This document shows, one piece after another, positions 1-7,351 of a stretch of 37,562 nucleotides of DNA. A program made the position numbers and the translations under genes. Origin of the DNA: Pirellulales bacterium (GTDB lineage Bacteria > Planctomycetota > Planctomycetia > Pirellulales > Thermoguttaceae). Within the stretch, counting starts at the first letter, position 1. Every line of letters begins with the position of its first letter. The notes under the pieces are model-generated. The model was given only the letters and a program-made list of their open reading frames with translations, was not told the origin of the DNA and searched no databases. The stretch is from positions 1 to 37,562 of the forward strand of contig JAFGDS010000057.1 in the NCBI GenBank assembly GCA_016931995.1, in the 5' to 3' direction.

Positions 1-18
1 AGAGCGTATGCTATTTCA

Positions 19-68
19 GGGCTCGCCGGAACGGCTTAGCCCCCAGGGTCGCACGGCCGTAGGCCGTG
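19..68. repeat. Paired intergenic hairpins at the left edge
   Basis: Two palindromes lie side by side. The first is a nested hairpin at 19-42 (GGGCT..CCG-gaa-CGG..AGCCC). The second is a 7-bp perfect stem at 52-68 (CACGGCC-gta-GGCCGTG). They lie just downstream of the sigma-factor stop codon at 120. This layout suggests a dispersed intergenic repeat or a structured 3' end, but no second copy is visible in this window. No gene is visible in 1-119, so any anti-sigma gene would have to lie beyond the left edge. Confidence 0.4.
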
Positions 69-119
69 GGTTTATGACGTACTAAAAGGTCGGTTCCTTG
101 GAAGTCCTCAATGAATTCT

Positions 120-698
120 TCACTTCTCCTCCAAACGCCCCGCCAACACTTCCCGCAGCCGTCGCCGGGCGCGGCTTAGTCGAGCCTCGACGGCGGCTTG
201 ACCGACGCCGAGGATCTCGGCGATCTCGACGGCCGACAGGTCCTCGAAATAGCGCAGCACGATCGGCTCGCGGTACTTGTCCGGCAGCCGCCCCACCGCG
301 CGGCGAATCTCCTCATGTGTCTCGTCGGCCGCCACCGGTTCGTCGCGGGCCACCGCCGCCTTGGCCAGCCACGGCAGCCACTGGCGGACCAGCCGCCCGC
401 GACGTCGGCGCGACCGGCAGCGGTTCACGGCGATCCGGGTCAGCCACGTCGAGAGCTTCGCGTCGCCGCGGAACCGTCCCAGGTGGACAAACGCGGCCAG
501 GAACACGTCCTGCACGACGTCCTCGACCCCGTCGGCCCCGTCCAAGAGGCGGCCCACTAGCCGCGCGATCCGGTCTTGGTGGTCGGCCACGATCTGGTCG
601 AAATCCGGCTGGCCCCGGTCCGCGCGCGCCTTTGTGCCCGCCTCGCTGGCGAGGTCGCAGCGCAACGGCCCGTGCAGTTCGGCGGCGGCTTCGTCCAT
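120..698 (-). CDS. ECF-type RNA polymerase sigma factor
   Basis: The 192-residue product has the two-domain layout of sigma-70 family ECF factors, which direct RNA polymerase to a small regulon. Region 2 (about residues 30-100) contains a DGVEDVVQDVFLAAF segment followed by the STWLTRIAVNRCRSRRRR core-binding and -10 recognition stretch. Region 4 (about residues 130-185) contains LPDKYREPIVLRYFEDLS and a helix-turn-helix with SAVEIAEILGVGQAAVEARLSR. The first 30 residues are low-complexity and poorly conserved, so the true start could be slightly internal. A TAATAT hexamer at 706-711 lies only about 8 bases before the ATG, so a leaderless transcript is possible. No anti-sigma factor is visible beside it. 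It lies downstream of flhB on the same strand, but a terminator-like hairpin separates them, so it is probably not part of the flagellar operon. Confidence 0.9.
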   Translation of the reverse strand: MDEAAAELHGPLRCDLASEAGTKARADRGQPDFDQIVADHQDRIARLVGRLLDGADGVEDVVQDVFLAAFVHLGRFRGDAKLSTWLTRIAVNRCRSRRRRGRLVRQWLPWLAKAAVARDEPVAADETHEEIRRAVGRLPDKYREPIVLRYFEDLSAVEIAEILGVGQAAVEARLSRARRRLREVLAGRLEEK

Positions 699-757
699 AA
701 CCGGGATATTAGACGCCCCGACCCAGCCTGGCTGACGCGATTCGGCAAGAACTGGCG

Positions 758-782
758 AAAACCCCTCTAAAGAAGGGATTTT
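758..782 (-). terminator. Possible terminator after the flagellar operon
   Basis: On the minus strand a 9-bp stem (AAAATCCCT / AGGGGTTTT, one G:U pair) encloses a 7-nt loop, and its descending arm ends in TTTT. It lies about 140 bases after the flhB stop and before the sigma-factor start, where an operon terminator would be expected. The stem is weak and the T-run is part of the stem, so the call is tentative. Confidence 0.4.
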
Positions 783-816
783 CGGACCATCCGGAACCCA
801 CGTAACCCGGAACCCA

Positions 817-891
817 CGTCATCCTGAGCGAAGCGAAGGATCTCGTCGGTTCGAATACGGGACCGGATGCTTCGCTTCGCTCGGCATGACG
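817..891. repeat. Dispersed hairpin repeat, copy 1 (CGTCATCCTGAGCG family)
   Basis: An imperfect inverted repeat has outer arms CGTCATCCTGAGCGAAGCGA and its reverse complement (TTCGCTTCGCTCGGCATGACG) around a variable centre. A second copy with a different centre is at 36231-36304. Both copies are outside genes. This one lies just after the flhB stop codon. Confidence 0.8.
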
Positions 892-922
892 GCGTCAAAC
901 CGATTCGGAACAGACTCCAGCC

Positions 923-2011
923 TCACGCTGCCCGGCCGGTTGCCCCGGGGATCTTCTTCCCCTTGAGCTGGTACACGTACGCCAGCACTTCGGCCACGGC
1001 GGCGTACTTGTCGGCGGGGATGGGTTGGTCGATATCGACCTCGCGGTACAGGGCTTGCGCGAGGGGCTTCCGCTCGACGATGGGAATACCGTTCTCCAGG
1101 GCGATCTTGCGGATCCGCTGCGCCATGAGCCCAGCGCCCTTGGCCACGACGATCGGCGCGGCCATCGTCTGGGGATCGTAACGGATGGCGACGGCCAGTT
1201 CGGTCGGGTTGGTCACGACGACGTCGGCCTTCGGCACGGCCTTGGCCGTGCGGCTTTGGGCCAACTGACGCTGCACCTGGCGCCGCCGCGCGCGGATCTC
1301 CGGATTGCCTTCCAGGTTCCTCATCTCCTCCCGCATTTCCTGCGGCGTCATCTTCAGGTCCCGCTCGTGCTTCCAACGCTGGAAACCGAAGTCCAGCAGG
1401 GCAAGCAGCAGCAGGGCAATGGCGATCTTGACCGACGTCCACAGGAGGATTTCGAGCAGATAGACGGTCGATTCACCCAGGCCAAGCGCGGTGAGCCCCA
1501 GGATCTCCTCGCGCCGCGCGTACAGGCTCGCGCCGGCCACCGCGCCGATCACAAGCACTTTGAACAGTCCAAACAGAAGCCGCATCGTGCTGGCCAGTGA
1601 AAAGAGCCGCCCAAAACCCTTCATCGGGCTGATCCGCGAGAGATCGGGCGCCAGCTTGTCGGGCAGAAAGAGAAACCCGATCTGCAGCACGTTCTCGGCA
1701 ATCGCCGCCAGGAGCAATAGGCCCAGGATGGGCAGCACGTACTTGGCCATGCCAAGCATGACGCTGCTCCAATGGACCATCACGGTGTCCACGTCGGTCG
1801 TGAGCCACGCCGGCCCGCCAAATTGAGCGGCCGAATACGCGCCCAGGTAGTCGATCAAATGCGGCCCGGCCATCCAAAGCACGAGGAGCCCCAATAGCAG
1901 CAGGATCGCCGAGCCCAGGTCCTGGCTCTTGGCGACTTGACCCTGTTTCCGGGCTTCCATCCGGCGATGCTGGGTCGGTTCCTGCGTCTTTTCGCCGTCG
2001 TGCTCGGGCAT
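923..2011 (-). CDS. flhB: Flagellar type III export switch protein FlhB
   Basis: FlhB is an inner-membrane component of the flagellar export gate. It switches substrate class from rod/hook to filament after self-cleavage of its cytoplasmic domain. The 362-residue product has the usual family length: a charged N terminus (HRRMEARKQGQVAKSQDL), four hydrophobic segments within about residues 30-215, and a cytoplasmic domain with the cleavage region VVTNPTELAVAIRYD. The canonical NPTH is NPTE here, and the codons AAC CCG ACC GAA can be read directly. The Asn-Pro scissile pair is kept. The end (ADKYAAVAEVLAYVYQLKG) is typical of the family. It is the last gene of the cluster. The leader before its ATG is pyrimidine-rich on the coding strand and shows no Shine-Dalgarno sequence. 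flhA, often adjacent in other genomes, is not here. Confidence 0.95.
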   Translation of the reverse strand: MPEHDGEKTQEPTQHRRMEARKQGQVAKSQDLGSAILLLLGLLVLWMAGPHLIDYLGAYSAAQFGGPAWLTTDVDTVMVHWSSVMLGMAKYVLPILGLLLLAAIAENVLQIGFLFLPDKLAPDLSRISPMKGFGRLFSLASTMRLLFGLFKVLVIGAVAGASLYARREEILGLTALGLGESTVYLLEILLWTSVKIAIALLLLALLDFGFQRWKHERDLKMTPQEMREEMRNLEGNPEIRARRRQVQRQLAQSRTAKAVPKADVVVTNPTELAVAIRYDPQTMAAPIVVAKGAGLMAQRIRKIALENGIPIVERKPLAQALYREVDIDQPIPADKYAAVAEVLAYVYQLKGKKIPGATGRAA

Positions 2012-2148
2012 CTAGGGAAAGCGGAAAGGGGAAACCGGAAAGCGGAACACCGAAAGCGAAGAACGGGAAGTGAAAACCGATTTTGAGCACTCGCTTTGAC
2101 GTTGGACTGCGCACCAGCCGCTTGCGGCTTCGCAATGAAACACGCGGA

Positions 2149-2943
2149 CTACGGTCCCGGCCCGGGCGACGGGTGGAGCGCGTCCAACAGCGCGTCCAGC
2201 GCCGGCTCGACCTGATCCTGGAAGATCATGATGCCGGCGCCGATGGTCAGGGCCATGACGCCGAAGGAGAGCATCGCGTTGAGGCCGAAACCGACGGCCA
2301 GGATGTTCAACTGCGGCAGCGTCCGGCCGATCAAGCCCATCACGAGCGTCGCCAGCAGCAGAGCGGTCACGGCGGGCGCGGCGGCGCGAAGGCCCAGCGA
2401 AAAGCTCTGCGTGACCAGCCGGTTAAGCGTATCGACGATCGGCAGGGGCACGGCCGCGCCGCCGACGGGGATCGTGCTGAACGTGTCCAACAGCCCGGCC
2501 ATCACCATGCGATGTCCGCCAATGCACACGAACGCCGCCATGGCCAGCAGGAACATGAGGCGGGAGAACAGGGGCACTTCGGCGTCCATCGCCGGGTCGA
2601 ACAGGTCGGCCAGCATCAACCCGCCGACGCGCCCGATCAACTCGCCGGCCAGTTGGATGCCCGAGAAGAGGATCACGATCCCCAGCCCCAGGCACAGCCC
2701 GATCAACAGCTCGCCGGCCACGAGCACCAGATAGTTGAGCATCGTGCCGGGATGCGCCAAGGGCGTGTGCCATTGCGTGGGCGTAACGAGCACGGCCAGC
2801 GCGAAGGCCAGAAGCCCGCGGACCTGCATGGGCACTTCGCGGGTGCCGTAGATTGGCGCGGTCATCACCAGCCCGCTCACCCGGATCAACACCAGCGTGA
2901 ACAGCAGGAACTTCTCGACCTGAAGCAGTCCGAGCCAAGCCAT
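2149..2943 (-). CDS. fliR: Flagellar export gate protein FliR
   Basis: FliR is a polytopic inner-membrane protein that forms the export-gate core with FliP and FliQ. The product has 264 residues, the normal family length, and is almost entirely hydrophobic. Features that fit FliR are the N-terminal segment FLLFTLVLIRVSGLVMTAPIYG, the short conserved region TREVPMQVRGLLAFALAVLVTP, and the internal motif GELLIGLCLGLGIVILFSGIQLAGELIG. Its place after fliP and fliQ and before flhB is the usual order. A repeat-rich spacer of about 150 bases separates it from fliQ, so these two genes are not tightly coupled. Confidence 0.94.
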   Translation of the reverse strand: MAWLGLLQVEKFLLFTLVLIRVSGLVMTAPIYGTREVPMQVRGLLAFALAVLVTPTQWHTPLAHPGTMLNYLVLVAGELLIGLCLGLGIVILFSGIQLAGELIGRVGGLMLADLFDPAMDAEVPLFSRLMFLLAMAAFVCIGGHRMVMAGLLDTFSTIPVGGAAVPLPIVDTLNRLVTQSFSLGLRAAAPAVTALLLATLVMGLIGRTLPQLNILAVGFGLNAMLSFGVMALTIGAGIMIFQDQVEPALDALLDALHPSPGPGP

Positions 2944-2971
2944 GCTAAATTGACGGCTCCATCAACGACTT

Positions 2972-2996
2972 CCCTCTCCCGCAAGGCGGGAGAGGG
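2972..2996. repeat. Perfect hairpin in the fliQ-fliR spacer
   Basis: CCCTCTCCCGC-aag-GCGGGAGAGGG is a perfect 11-bp inverted repeat with a 3-base loop. It lies beside a second palindrome pair (3027-3090) in the spacer between fliR and fliQ. Hairpins of this sort in spacers can be dispersed repeats or mRNA stabilisers. No T-run follows, so I do not call it a terminator. Confidence 0.7.
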
Positions 2997-3026
2997 GTTG
3001 TGGGCAAGGGGTCAACAACCGAACGT

Positions 3027-3090
3027 GTGCCACTGGCTCCGCCAGTGTTGTGGCATGCCGGATCGGACGCACTGGCAAAGCCAGTGGCAC
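3027..3090. repeat. REP-like palindrome pair (GTGCCACTGGC family), copy A
   Basis: GTGCCACTGGC-tcc-GCCAGTG at 3027-3047 is followed by its inverted partner GCACTGGC-aaa-GCCAGTGGCAC at 3069-3090. Each half is a hairpin, and the two halves are also inverted with respect to each other. The same family recurs at 10911-11010, 14633-14687, 23644-23706, 30362-30423 and 31072-31146, always between genes. Confidence 0.85.
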
Positions 3091-3096
3091 TCAGCA

Positions 3097-3363
3097 TCAA
3101 AACCGCTCCGGGATGCCAGCAATCAGGTCGTGCGAATACTGCACCATCATCGTGATGAGCCACGGCAACGTGAACGTCAGGGCCAGGAGCATGGCGACGA
3201 TCTTCGGCACGAAGGCGATTGTCTGCTCCTGGATTTGCGTGAGCGCCTGGAACAGCCCGATCACCAAACCCACGACCAAACCGGCCAATAGAACCGGCGC
3301 GCCGATCATGAGCGAAGTCATCAGGGCGTCGCGGGCGAGATCCACGGCTTGCTGCGGCGTCAT
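3097..3363 (-). CDS. fliQ: Flagellar export gate protein FliQ
   Basis: The 88-residue product has the family's usual size and two hydrophobic hairpin segments, SLMIGAPVLLAGLVVGLVIGLF and VPKIVAMLLALTFTLPWLITMM. Between them is the conserved FliQ core with LFQALTQIQEQTIAFVPKI. FliQ is one of the small membrane subunits of the flagellar type III export gate. It lies about 50 bases after fliP. No strong ribosome-binding site is seen before the ATG. The next gene downstream, fliR, is separated by a hairpin and a REP-like pair. Confidence 0.94.
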   Translation of the reverse strand: MTPQQAVDLARDALMTSLMIGAPVLLAGLVVGLVIGLFQALTQIQEQTIAFVPKIVAMLLALTFTLPWLITMMVQYSHDLIAGIPERF

Positions 3364-3412
3364 GGCGTCAACCGGGACAAGGCCCGGTGTGTGGATTCAT
3401 GGTTTTGCATCG

Positions 3413-4240
3413 TCACAAGAATGCCTGAAAACTCTCCAACAGCATCCCGACGATCAAATTCCAACCGTCCAAAAGGACGAATAGGAGCAGCTTGAAGGGC
3501 AGCGAGATCAGCACGGGCGGCAGCATCAACATGCCCATCGACACCATCACGCTGGCCACGACCATGTCCAATATCAGAAACGGCAAATAGATCTGAAACC
3601 CGATCAGGAAGGCGGTTTTCAACTCGCTGAGCATGAAGGCGGGCAGCAGGGCCAGGATCGGCACGTCGTCGTAGTCTTCGGGTGGATTGGCTTGCGTTTG
3701 GGGCATGTAGTCGAGGAAGAGATACACGTCGTCGCTGTTGCCGGTCCGCTCGATCTGCATGACCATGAACTTCCGGATCGGCGCCACGCCCGCCCGGCAC
3801 GCCTCGTCCAGCGAAAGCTGCTTGTTCGTGTACGGCACGACGGCGTCGTCGTAAACTTGTTTCCACACCGGCGCCATGACCACCAGCGAGATGAAAAGCG
3901 CCAGCGACGTGATGACCTGGCTCGGTGGGAGCTGCTGCGTGCCGATTGCCTGGCGCAACAGACCCAGCACGACGACGATCCGCACGAAGCACGTCGTCAT
4001 CAGGAGCACGGCCGGCGCGAGGCTCAACACCGTCAGGAGCAGCATCACCTGGATCGTCGAGCTGAGCCCCTCGGGGCTCGTCCACCGCTCGGGGCCGGCC
4101 GTCAAGCCGCCGGGCAGCGCCGCGTCGAGCGACATCGGCGCGTTGGGCGATTCCTGCGCCGGCGCGAGCGGCGCGAGGATCGCCGTCAGCAGCAGGGCAA
4201 CGCGGCAGCACCGGCCGATTCCTCGCGTGCGATCAGACAT
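3413..4240 (-). CDS. fliP: Flagellar export gate protein FliP
   Basis: The 275-residue product starts with a cleavable-looking signal peptide ([19 protein letters not shown]), as is known for FliP. Four membrane segments follow. Family hallmarks are [27 protein letters not shown], the [14 protein letters not shown] loop, the periplasmic domain, and [29 protein letters not shown], with [21 protein letters not shown] close to the end. FliP forms the pentameric core of the export gate. Its ATG overlaps the end of fliO by 8 bases, which suggests translational coupling. Confidence 0.95.
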   Translation of the reverse strand: MSDRTRGIGRCCRVALLLTAILAPLAPAQESPNAPMSLDAALPGGLTAGPERWTSPEGLSSTIQVMLLLTVLSLAPAVLLMTTCFVRIVVVLGLLRQAIGTQQLPPSQVITSLALFISLVVMAPVWKQVYDDAVVPYTNKQLSLDEACRAGVAPIRKFMVMQIERTGNSDDVYLFLDYMPQTQANPPEDYDDVPILALLPAFMLSELKTAFLIGFQIYLPFLILDMVVASVMVSMGMLMLPPVLISLPFKLLLFVLLDGWNLIVGMLLESFQAFL

Positions 4241-5069
4241 CCATGCCCTCCCAGTCGTGGCGGGACCGGCCCGCGTAGCTTTCCGCGGGATACTCGGCGT
4301 AGTCCGGCTCTGGTTCGGTTTGTGGCTCGGTTGTTTCGCGGCTGAACTGGTGGAGAACTTGGCGGAAGACGGCCGTCGAGCTACCCGGCTGGGCCGCGCG
4401 GCACAGCCCAGCCAGACGATCCACCTCGACGGGATCCGCGATCTCGGTCAAGGTCTCCGCGCCGGACGGCGTGACCGAAACCAGGAGGAGCTTGTTGCCG
4501 CACCGCAACAGGTGCACGTGTTGCCGGGCCGCCAGCGGGGCGCGGCCGAGCACCTCGACCACTTCGCCAGGCAGTGCCGTCGCGCCGCGCGGCGCCGCGC
4601 GCCGCATTGCCCAGGCCAACACGAGAAAGAGCCCCAGCACCGCCGCCAGGGCCCCGCCGGTTGTGGTGAGCATCCCCAAGCCGCCGCGCGTGCCCGAGGT
4701 TGAACGACTTGCCCCGCGAGGCGGCAATCGGACGGCGTCCGGTTCGCCCCGCGGGGGAAGCGGCTCGGGCTGAACTTGGTGTTCGGGGGGCAACGGCGCC
4801 GTGGGGGGGACCGCCGCCGTGCCCGTTCCCGATGCCGCGTCGGCCGCCGGCTGGTTGAATCCCGCGGGGACGACGCCCAGGTCAAACCGCGGGCGGGTAA
4901 CGGAGGGTGTCTTATCCCCCGCGGATGTCGCGGTTGGCCAGTAGCCCGCTTGCGCCGTTCCCCCCAGGGCATGGGGCACGCCATCCAACTCGGATGCGGC
5001 CGCGAGAGAGCACGCGAGGACAATCAGAATGACCCCCGATAGGAGGGGCCGCGCACTGGTTCTGGTCAC
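4233..5069 (-). CDS. fliO: FliO-like flagellar biosynthesis protein
   Basis: FliO assists assembly of the FliP ring. This 278-residue product is longer than enterobacterial FliO. It begins with a signal-like hydrophobic segment ([17 protein letters not shown]) and has a long Pro/Ala-rich periplasmic stretch to about residue 145. One transmembrane helix follows ([21 protein letters not shown]), then the conserved FliO cytoplasmic domain with [22 protein letters not shown] and [20 protein letters not shown]. The assigned start is GTG, chosen because AAGGAAG lies about 8 bases upstream. The gene directly precedes and overlaps fliP. The 147-base gap to fliN (5070-5215) contains no recognisable gene. 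Confidence 0.85.
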   Translation of the reverse strand: MTRTSARPLLSGVILIVLACSLAAASELDGVPHALGGTAQAGYWPTATSAGDKTPSVTRPRFDLGVVPAGFNQPAADAASGTGTAAVPPTAPLPPEHQVQPEPLPPRGEPDAVRLPPRGASRSTSGTRGGLGMLTTTGGALAAVLGLFLVLAWAMRRAAPRGATALPGEVVEVLGRAPLAARQHVHLLRCGNKLLLVSVTPSGAETLTEIADPVEVDRLAGLCRAAQPGSSTAVFRQVLHQFSRETTEPQTEPEPDYAEYPAESYAGRSRHDWEGMDV

Positions 5070-5215
5070 GTTTGCACTTCCTTGTGCTTTTCCCTCAAGC
5101 CCGCCGGTCGCTCAAGCCGATACCGATACGGGGCGTGCTAGGCTTGGTCTTCCTTGACCGTTTGCCGGACCAGCCGGCGGGTTCCTCCGTCAGGCTGGCG
5201 CATTCTCCCCCTTCG

Positions 5216-5995
5216 TCACGCGCCCACGCCGGCGATCAGCTCGGCCACGCGGACACAGAAGTTATCGTTGAGCACGAGGACCTCGCCCCGGGCCACCAGC
5301 CGGCCGTTGACGAAGATGTCGACCGGATCGCCGGCCAGCTTGTCCAGCGGGACAACCGAGCCCTTGCGAAGCTTCAGGACGTCCTCGAGGTACATGTGCG
5401 TCCGCCCCAACTCGATTTGGACGTCCAGGTCCACGTCGCGAATCAAGTCGAGCGTGGCGATCTCCGCCGAGGCGGGCGCCCCGGTGAATTGCTGGAGGTG
5501 AAAGCTGTCGACGCCGGGAATCGCCCTCTCCGAGGTGGGCGCGTCGATCGATTCGATTGCCCGTTGGGCTTGCTCGAGCAGAAACTCGACGTCTTTGGCC
5601 GCCATGGTTCCCTCGCCGACCATGGTTCCCGCGCCCGCGGGCGACGGACCGACCGAGGCCGTCTTGGGCGGCGGTTCCATGACCGTTGTTGGCTTCTGGC
5701 CACCGGCCCCGGCCTTTGAAAGCAGCTTCTCGATGTCGTCCTGGGCCAACAATTTGTCGGCGTCGGCGGGACCTTCGGCAGCCGGCTTCGCGCCGCCGGA
5801 GAGCATCGCCTCGATTTCGGCCTGATCGATGGCCGATTCGGCGGCCTCGCCCGATTCCGCGGGAGGCGCTGGGGGCTCCTCCGCGCCGTCGGCGGGAGGC
5901 TTGGCCTCCGGCGAACCGCTGGGAGCCGATCGGGCCAGGAGCTTTTCAATATCGTTCTGGTTGACCAGATCGTCGTCAGCCATGGCGGAATCCAT
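5216..5995 (-). CDS. fliN: Flagellar switch protein FliN with extended N terminus
   Basis: The C-terminal 75 residues or so (about 185-255) are a SpoA/FliN domain: DVDLDVQIELGRTHMYLEDVL, KGSVVPLDKLAGDPVDIFVNGRLVARGEV, then VRVAEL. FliN forms the base of the C-ring and helps set rotation direction. The protein is 259 residues, about twice the usual length. The extra N-terminal part is Ala/Pro-rich and carries repeated short motifs like the CheY-docking peptide of FliM/FliY (LSQ-x-EID-x-LL): VNQNDIEKLLA (11-21), IDQAEIEAMLS (56-66), LAQDDIEKLLS (83-93), and a degenerate AAKDVEFLLE (132-141). No FliM gene lies next to it. A second in-frame ATG at 5983 is an equally possible start. Confidence 0.92.
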   Translation of the reverse strand: MDSAMADDDLVNQNDIEKLLARSAPSGSPEAKPPADGAEEPPAPPAESGEAAESAIDQAEIEAMLSGGAKPAAEGPADADKLLAQDDIEKLLSKAGAGGQKPTTVMEPPPKTASVGPSPAGAGTMVGEGTMAAKDVEFLLEQAQRAIESIDAPTSERAIPGVDSFHLQQFTGAPASAEIATLDLIRDVDLDVQIELGRTHMYLEDVLKLRKGSVVPLDKLAGDPVDIFVNGRLVARGEVLVLNDNFCVRVAELIAGVGA

Positions 5996-6036
5996 TCCAA
6001 AAATCGGGGGCGCCGTCCTTGCCCCCGGTGGTTGCC

Positions 6037-6627
6037 TTATTGCTCGATGTACGAGAAATCGCTGAAGATGACGCCTTTCAAAAGCGGCTTGCCAAGAATC
6101 TGGTTGGTTTTCTCCAAAATCCGCCTTTTGATCAACCCCAATCCGGGATCCGTGACGTCGGAAATGTTGGCCGCCCGGACGATGGCATTGACCTGTTCCC
6201 TCATTCGGGCGTCGTTCTCCTCCTTTAGGGTTAGTAGCTCCTTCTCATCCGATTGGGCGATCATTCCATAAAGGTGGAAGTCGATTCTCATCGTGGTGCT
6301 TGAGGACGGCTGAAAGGCCGTCACGGTGAATTCTCCGAGGTCCACCTCGACCTGGGGGGCCGTTTCCTCCGCCGCGAGGCTCTCCGTGCCCATGTCCTCA
6401 GTTTCCTCCACTCCGGCCGCCGCCTTGGCCTGGGACTCGGAAACCTGCGGGAGCCAGAGGGTGCCGATCGTGCATTCGGCCAGGACGACGAAGCCGACCA
6501 GCGCCAGCAGCTTGAGCTTGCCCCACAGGGACAGACGGGCGGGGGCGGGAACCTCCGCCGCGTTTTCGGGAGACGGATTATCGGGAGGTGTTTCGTTGGC
6601 CGGCATGATTCGGTTCGTGGTCGACAT
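6037..6627 (-). CDS. fliL: FliL-like flagellar basal body protein
   Basis: This 196-residue protein has a short Pro-rich cytoplasmic N terminus, one membrane segment (LKLLALVGFVVLAECTIGTLWLP) and a periplasmic domain. That domain includes VEVDLGEFTVTAFQPSSSTTMRIDFHLYG and ends with IKRRILEKTNQILGKPLLKGVIFSDFSYIEQ, matching the layout of FliL. FliL surrounds or stabilises the MotA/MotB stator. It comes directly after motB, which supports that role. The assigned start overlaps the end of motB by 50 bases. A second ATG at 6606 reduces the overlap to 29 bases. Neither start has a good ribosome-binding site, so coupling to motB translation is likely. The sequence is divergent, and the name rests partly on context. 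Confidence 0.8.
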   Translation of the reverse strand: MSTTNRIMPANETPPDNPSPENAAEVPAPARLSLWGKLKLLALVGFVVLAECTIGTLWLPQVSESQAKAAAGVEETEDMGTESLAAEETAPQVEVDLGEFTVTAFQPSSSTTMRIDFHLYGMIAQSDEKELLTLKEENDARMREQVNAIVRAANISDVTDPGLGLIKRRILEKTNQILGKPLLKGVIFSDFSYIEQ

Positions 6628-7348
6628 CGTGCCCGCGTTGGACGTCTATCGTCTCGTTCAGCACGAGCACCTCAACGCGGGAGTTGTCTTTCTGGAGCAG
6701 TGGGTCAGTGCCTTCGTACCTGAGTTCGTGGCCCGCGGCTGCGGTAACTCGCATTCGCTCAGGGCTGATACCGAGCTGGACCAGGAATTCCTCGACCTTT
6801 CGTGCCCGGGCGTAGGCTAAATCCCAGTGGTCGCGGAACGGCGAGCCCGGTGGCAGCGGGTGGTTTGACGTGTGGCCTCGGATTTCGATTTTTTGCGGGA
6901 TTCCGGCGATTTGGCGGACCAGTTGTCGCAGGACCTCCTTGCCTGGATCGGTCAGTTCGTCGCTGTCTTCGGCGAAGGGGACGACCCCGGCGATCGTGGG
7001 GTCGGCGTCCGGCCGCACGGCCGTGACCCGTTCCTCGTCGCCGATCGGCGCTTCGACGGGGGCTCCGCCCTTCATAAGGTTAGCACGGCGAGCCCGCCCA
7101 AGGCTGGCTAATTTGGCCAGGTCGGAGTTCTTTGGGGTGTGGACGCCGGGCGCGGAGGCCGCCATGGACAGGTCGTAGCCAAAAACCTGGTGCAGCGAAT
7201 CGAGCATGGCCTGAAATTTTTGCTCCTGACGGATCTCGCTCATCGAAAACAGCATGATGAAAAAAGTCAACAACAGCGACATCATGTCGCCGTAAGTCAC
7301 CATCCAGGCGGGAGCGCCCGGCGACGGGTCGGGTTCGGGTAGAGCCAT
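6578..7348 (-). CDS. motB: Flagellar stator protein MotB
   Basis: MotB anchors the stator to peptidoglycan and carries the proton-binding aspartate. The 256-residue product begins with PAWMVTYGDMMSLLLTFFIMLFSM, the MotB transmembrane helix. The Asp of YGDMM is the expected proton-binding residue. After a linker, an OmpA-like peptidoglycan-binding domain spans about residues 115-235, with IEIRGHTSNHP, the WDLAYARARKVEEFLVQLGI segment and the RVTAAAGHE..DNSRVEVLV end. The gene starts 3 bases after motA and its end overlaps fliL. The C-terminal tail beyond the OmpA fold is short and charged. Confidence 0.95.
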   Translation of the reverse strand: MALPEPDPSPGAPAWMVTYGDMMSLLLTFFIMLFSMSEIRQEQKFQAMLDSLHQVFGYDLSMAASAPGVHTPKNSDLAKLASLGRARRANLMKGGAPVEAPIGDEERVTAVRPDADPTIAGVVPFAEDSDELTDPGKEVLRQLVRQIAGIPQKIEIRGHTSNHPLPPGSPFRDHWDLAYARARKVEEFLVQLGISPERMRVTAAAGHELRYEGTDPLLQKDNSRVEVLVLNETIDVQRGHDVDHEPNHAGQRNTSR

Positions 7349-7351
7349 GTC

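Noticed and set aside
2014-2075. Purine-rich GGAAAG repeats before flhB as a regulatory array
   Set aside because: The repeat units are irregular and may be simple low-complexity sequence; I see no consistent spacing.
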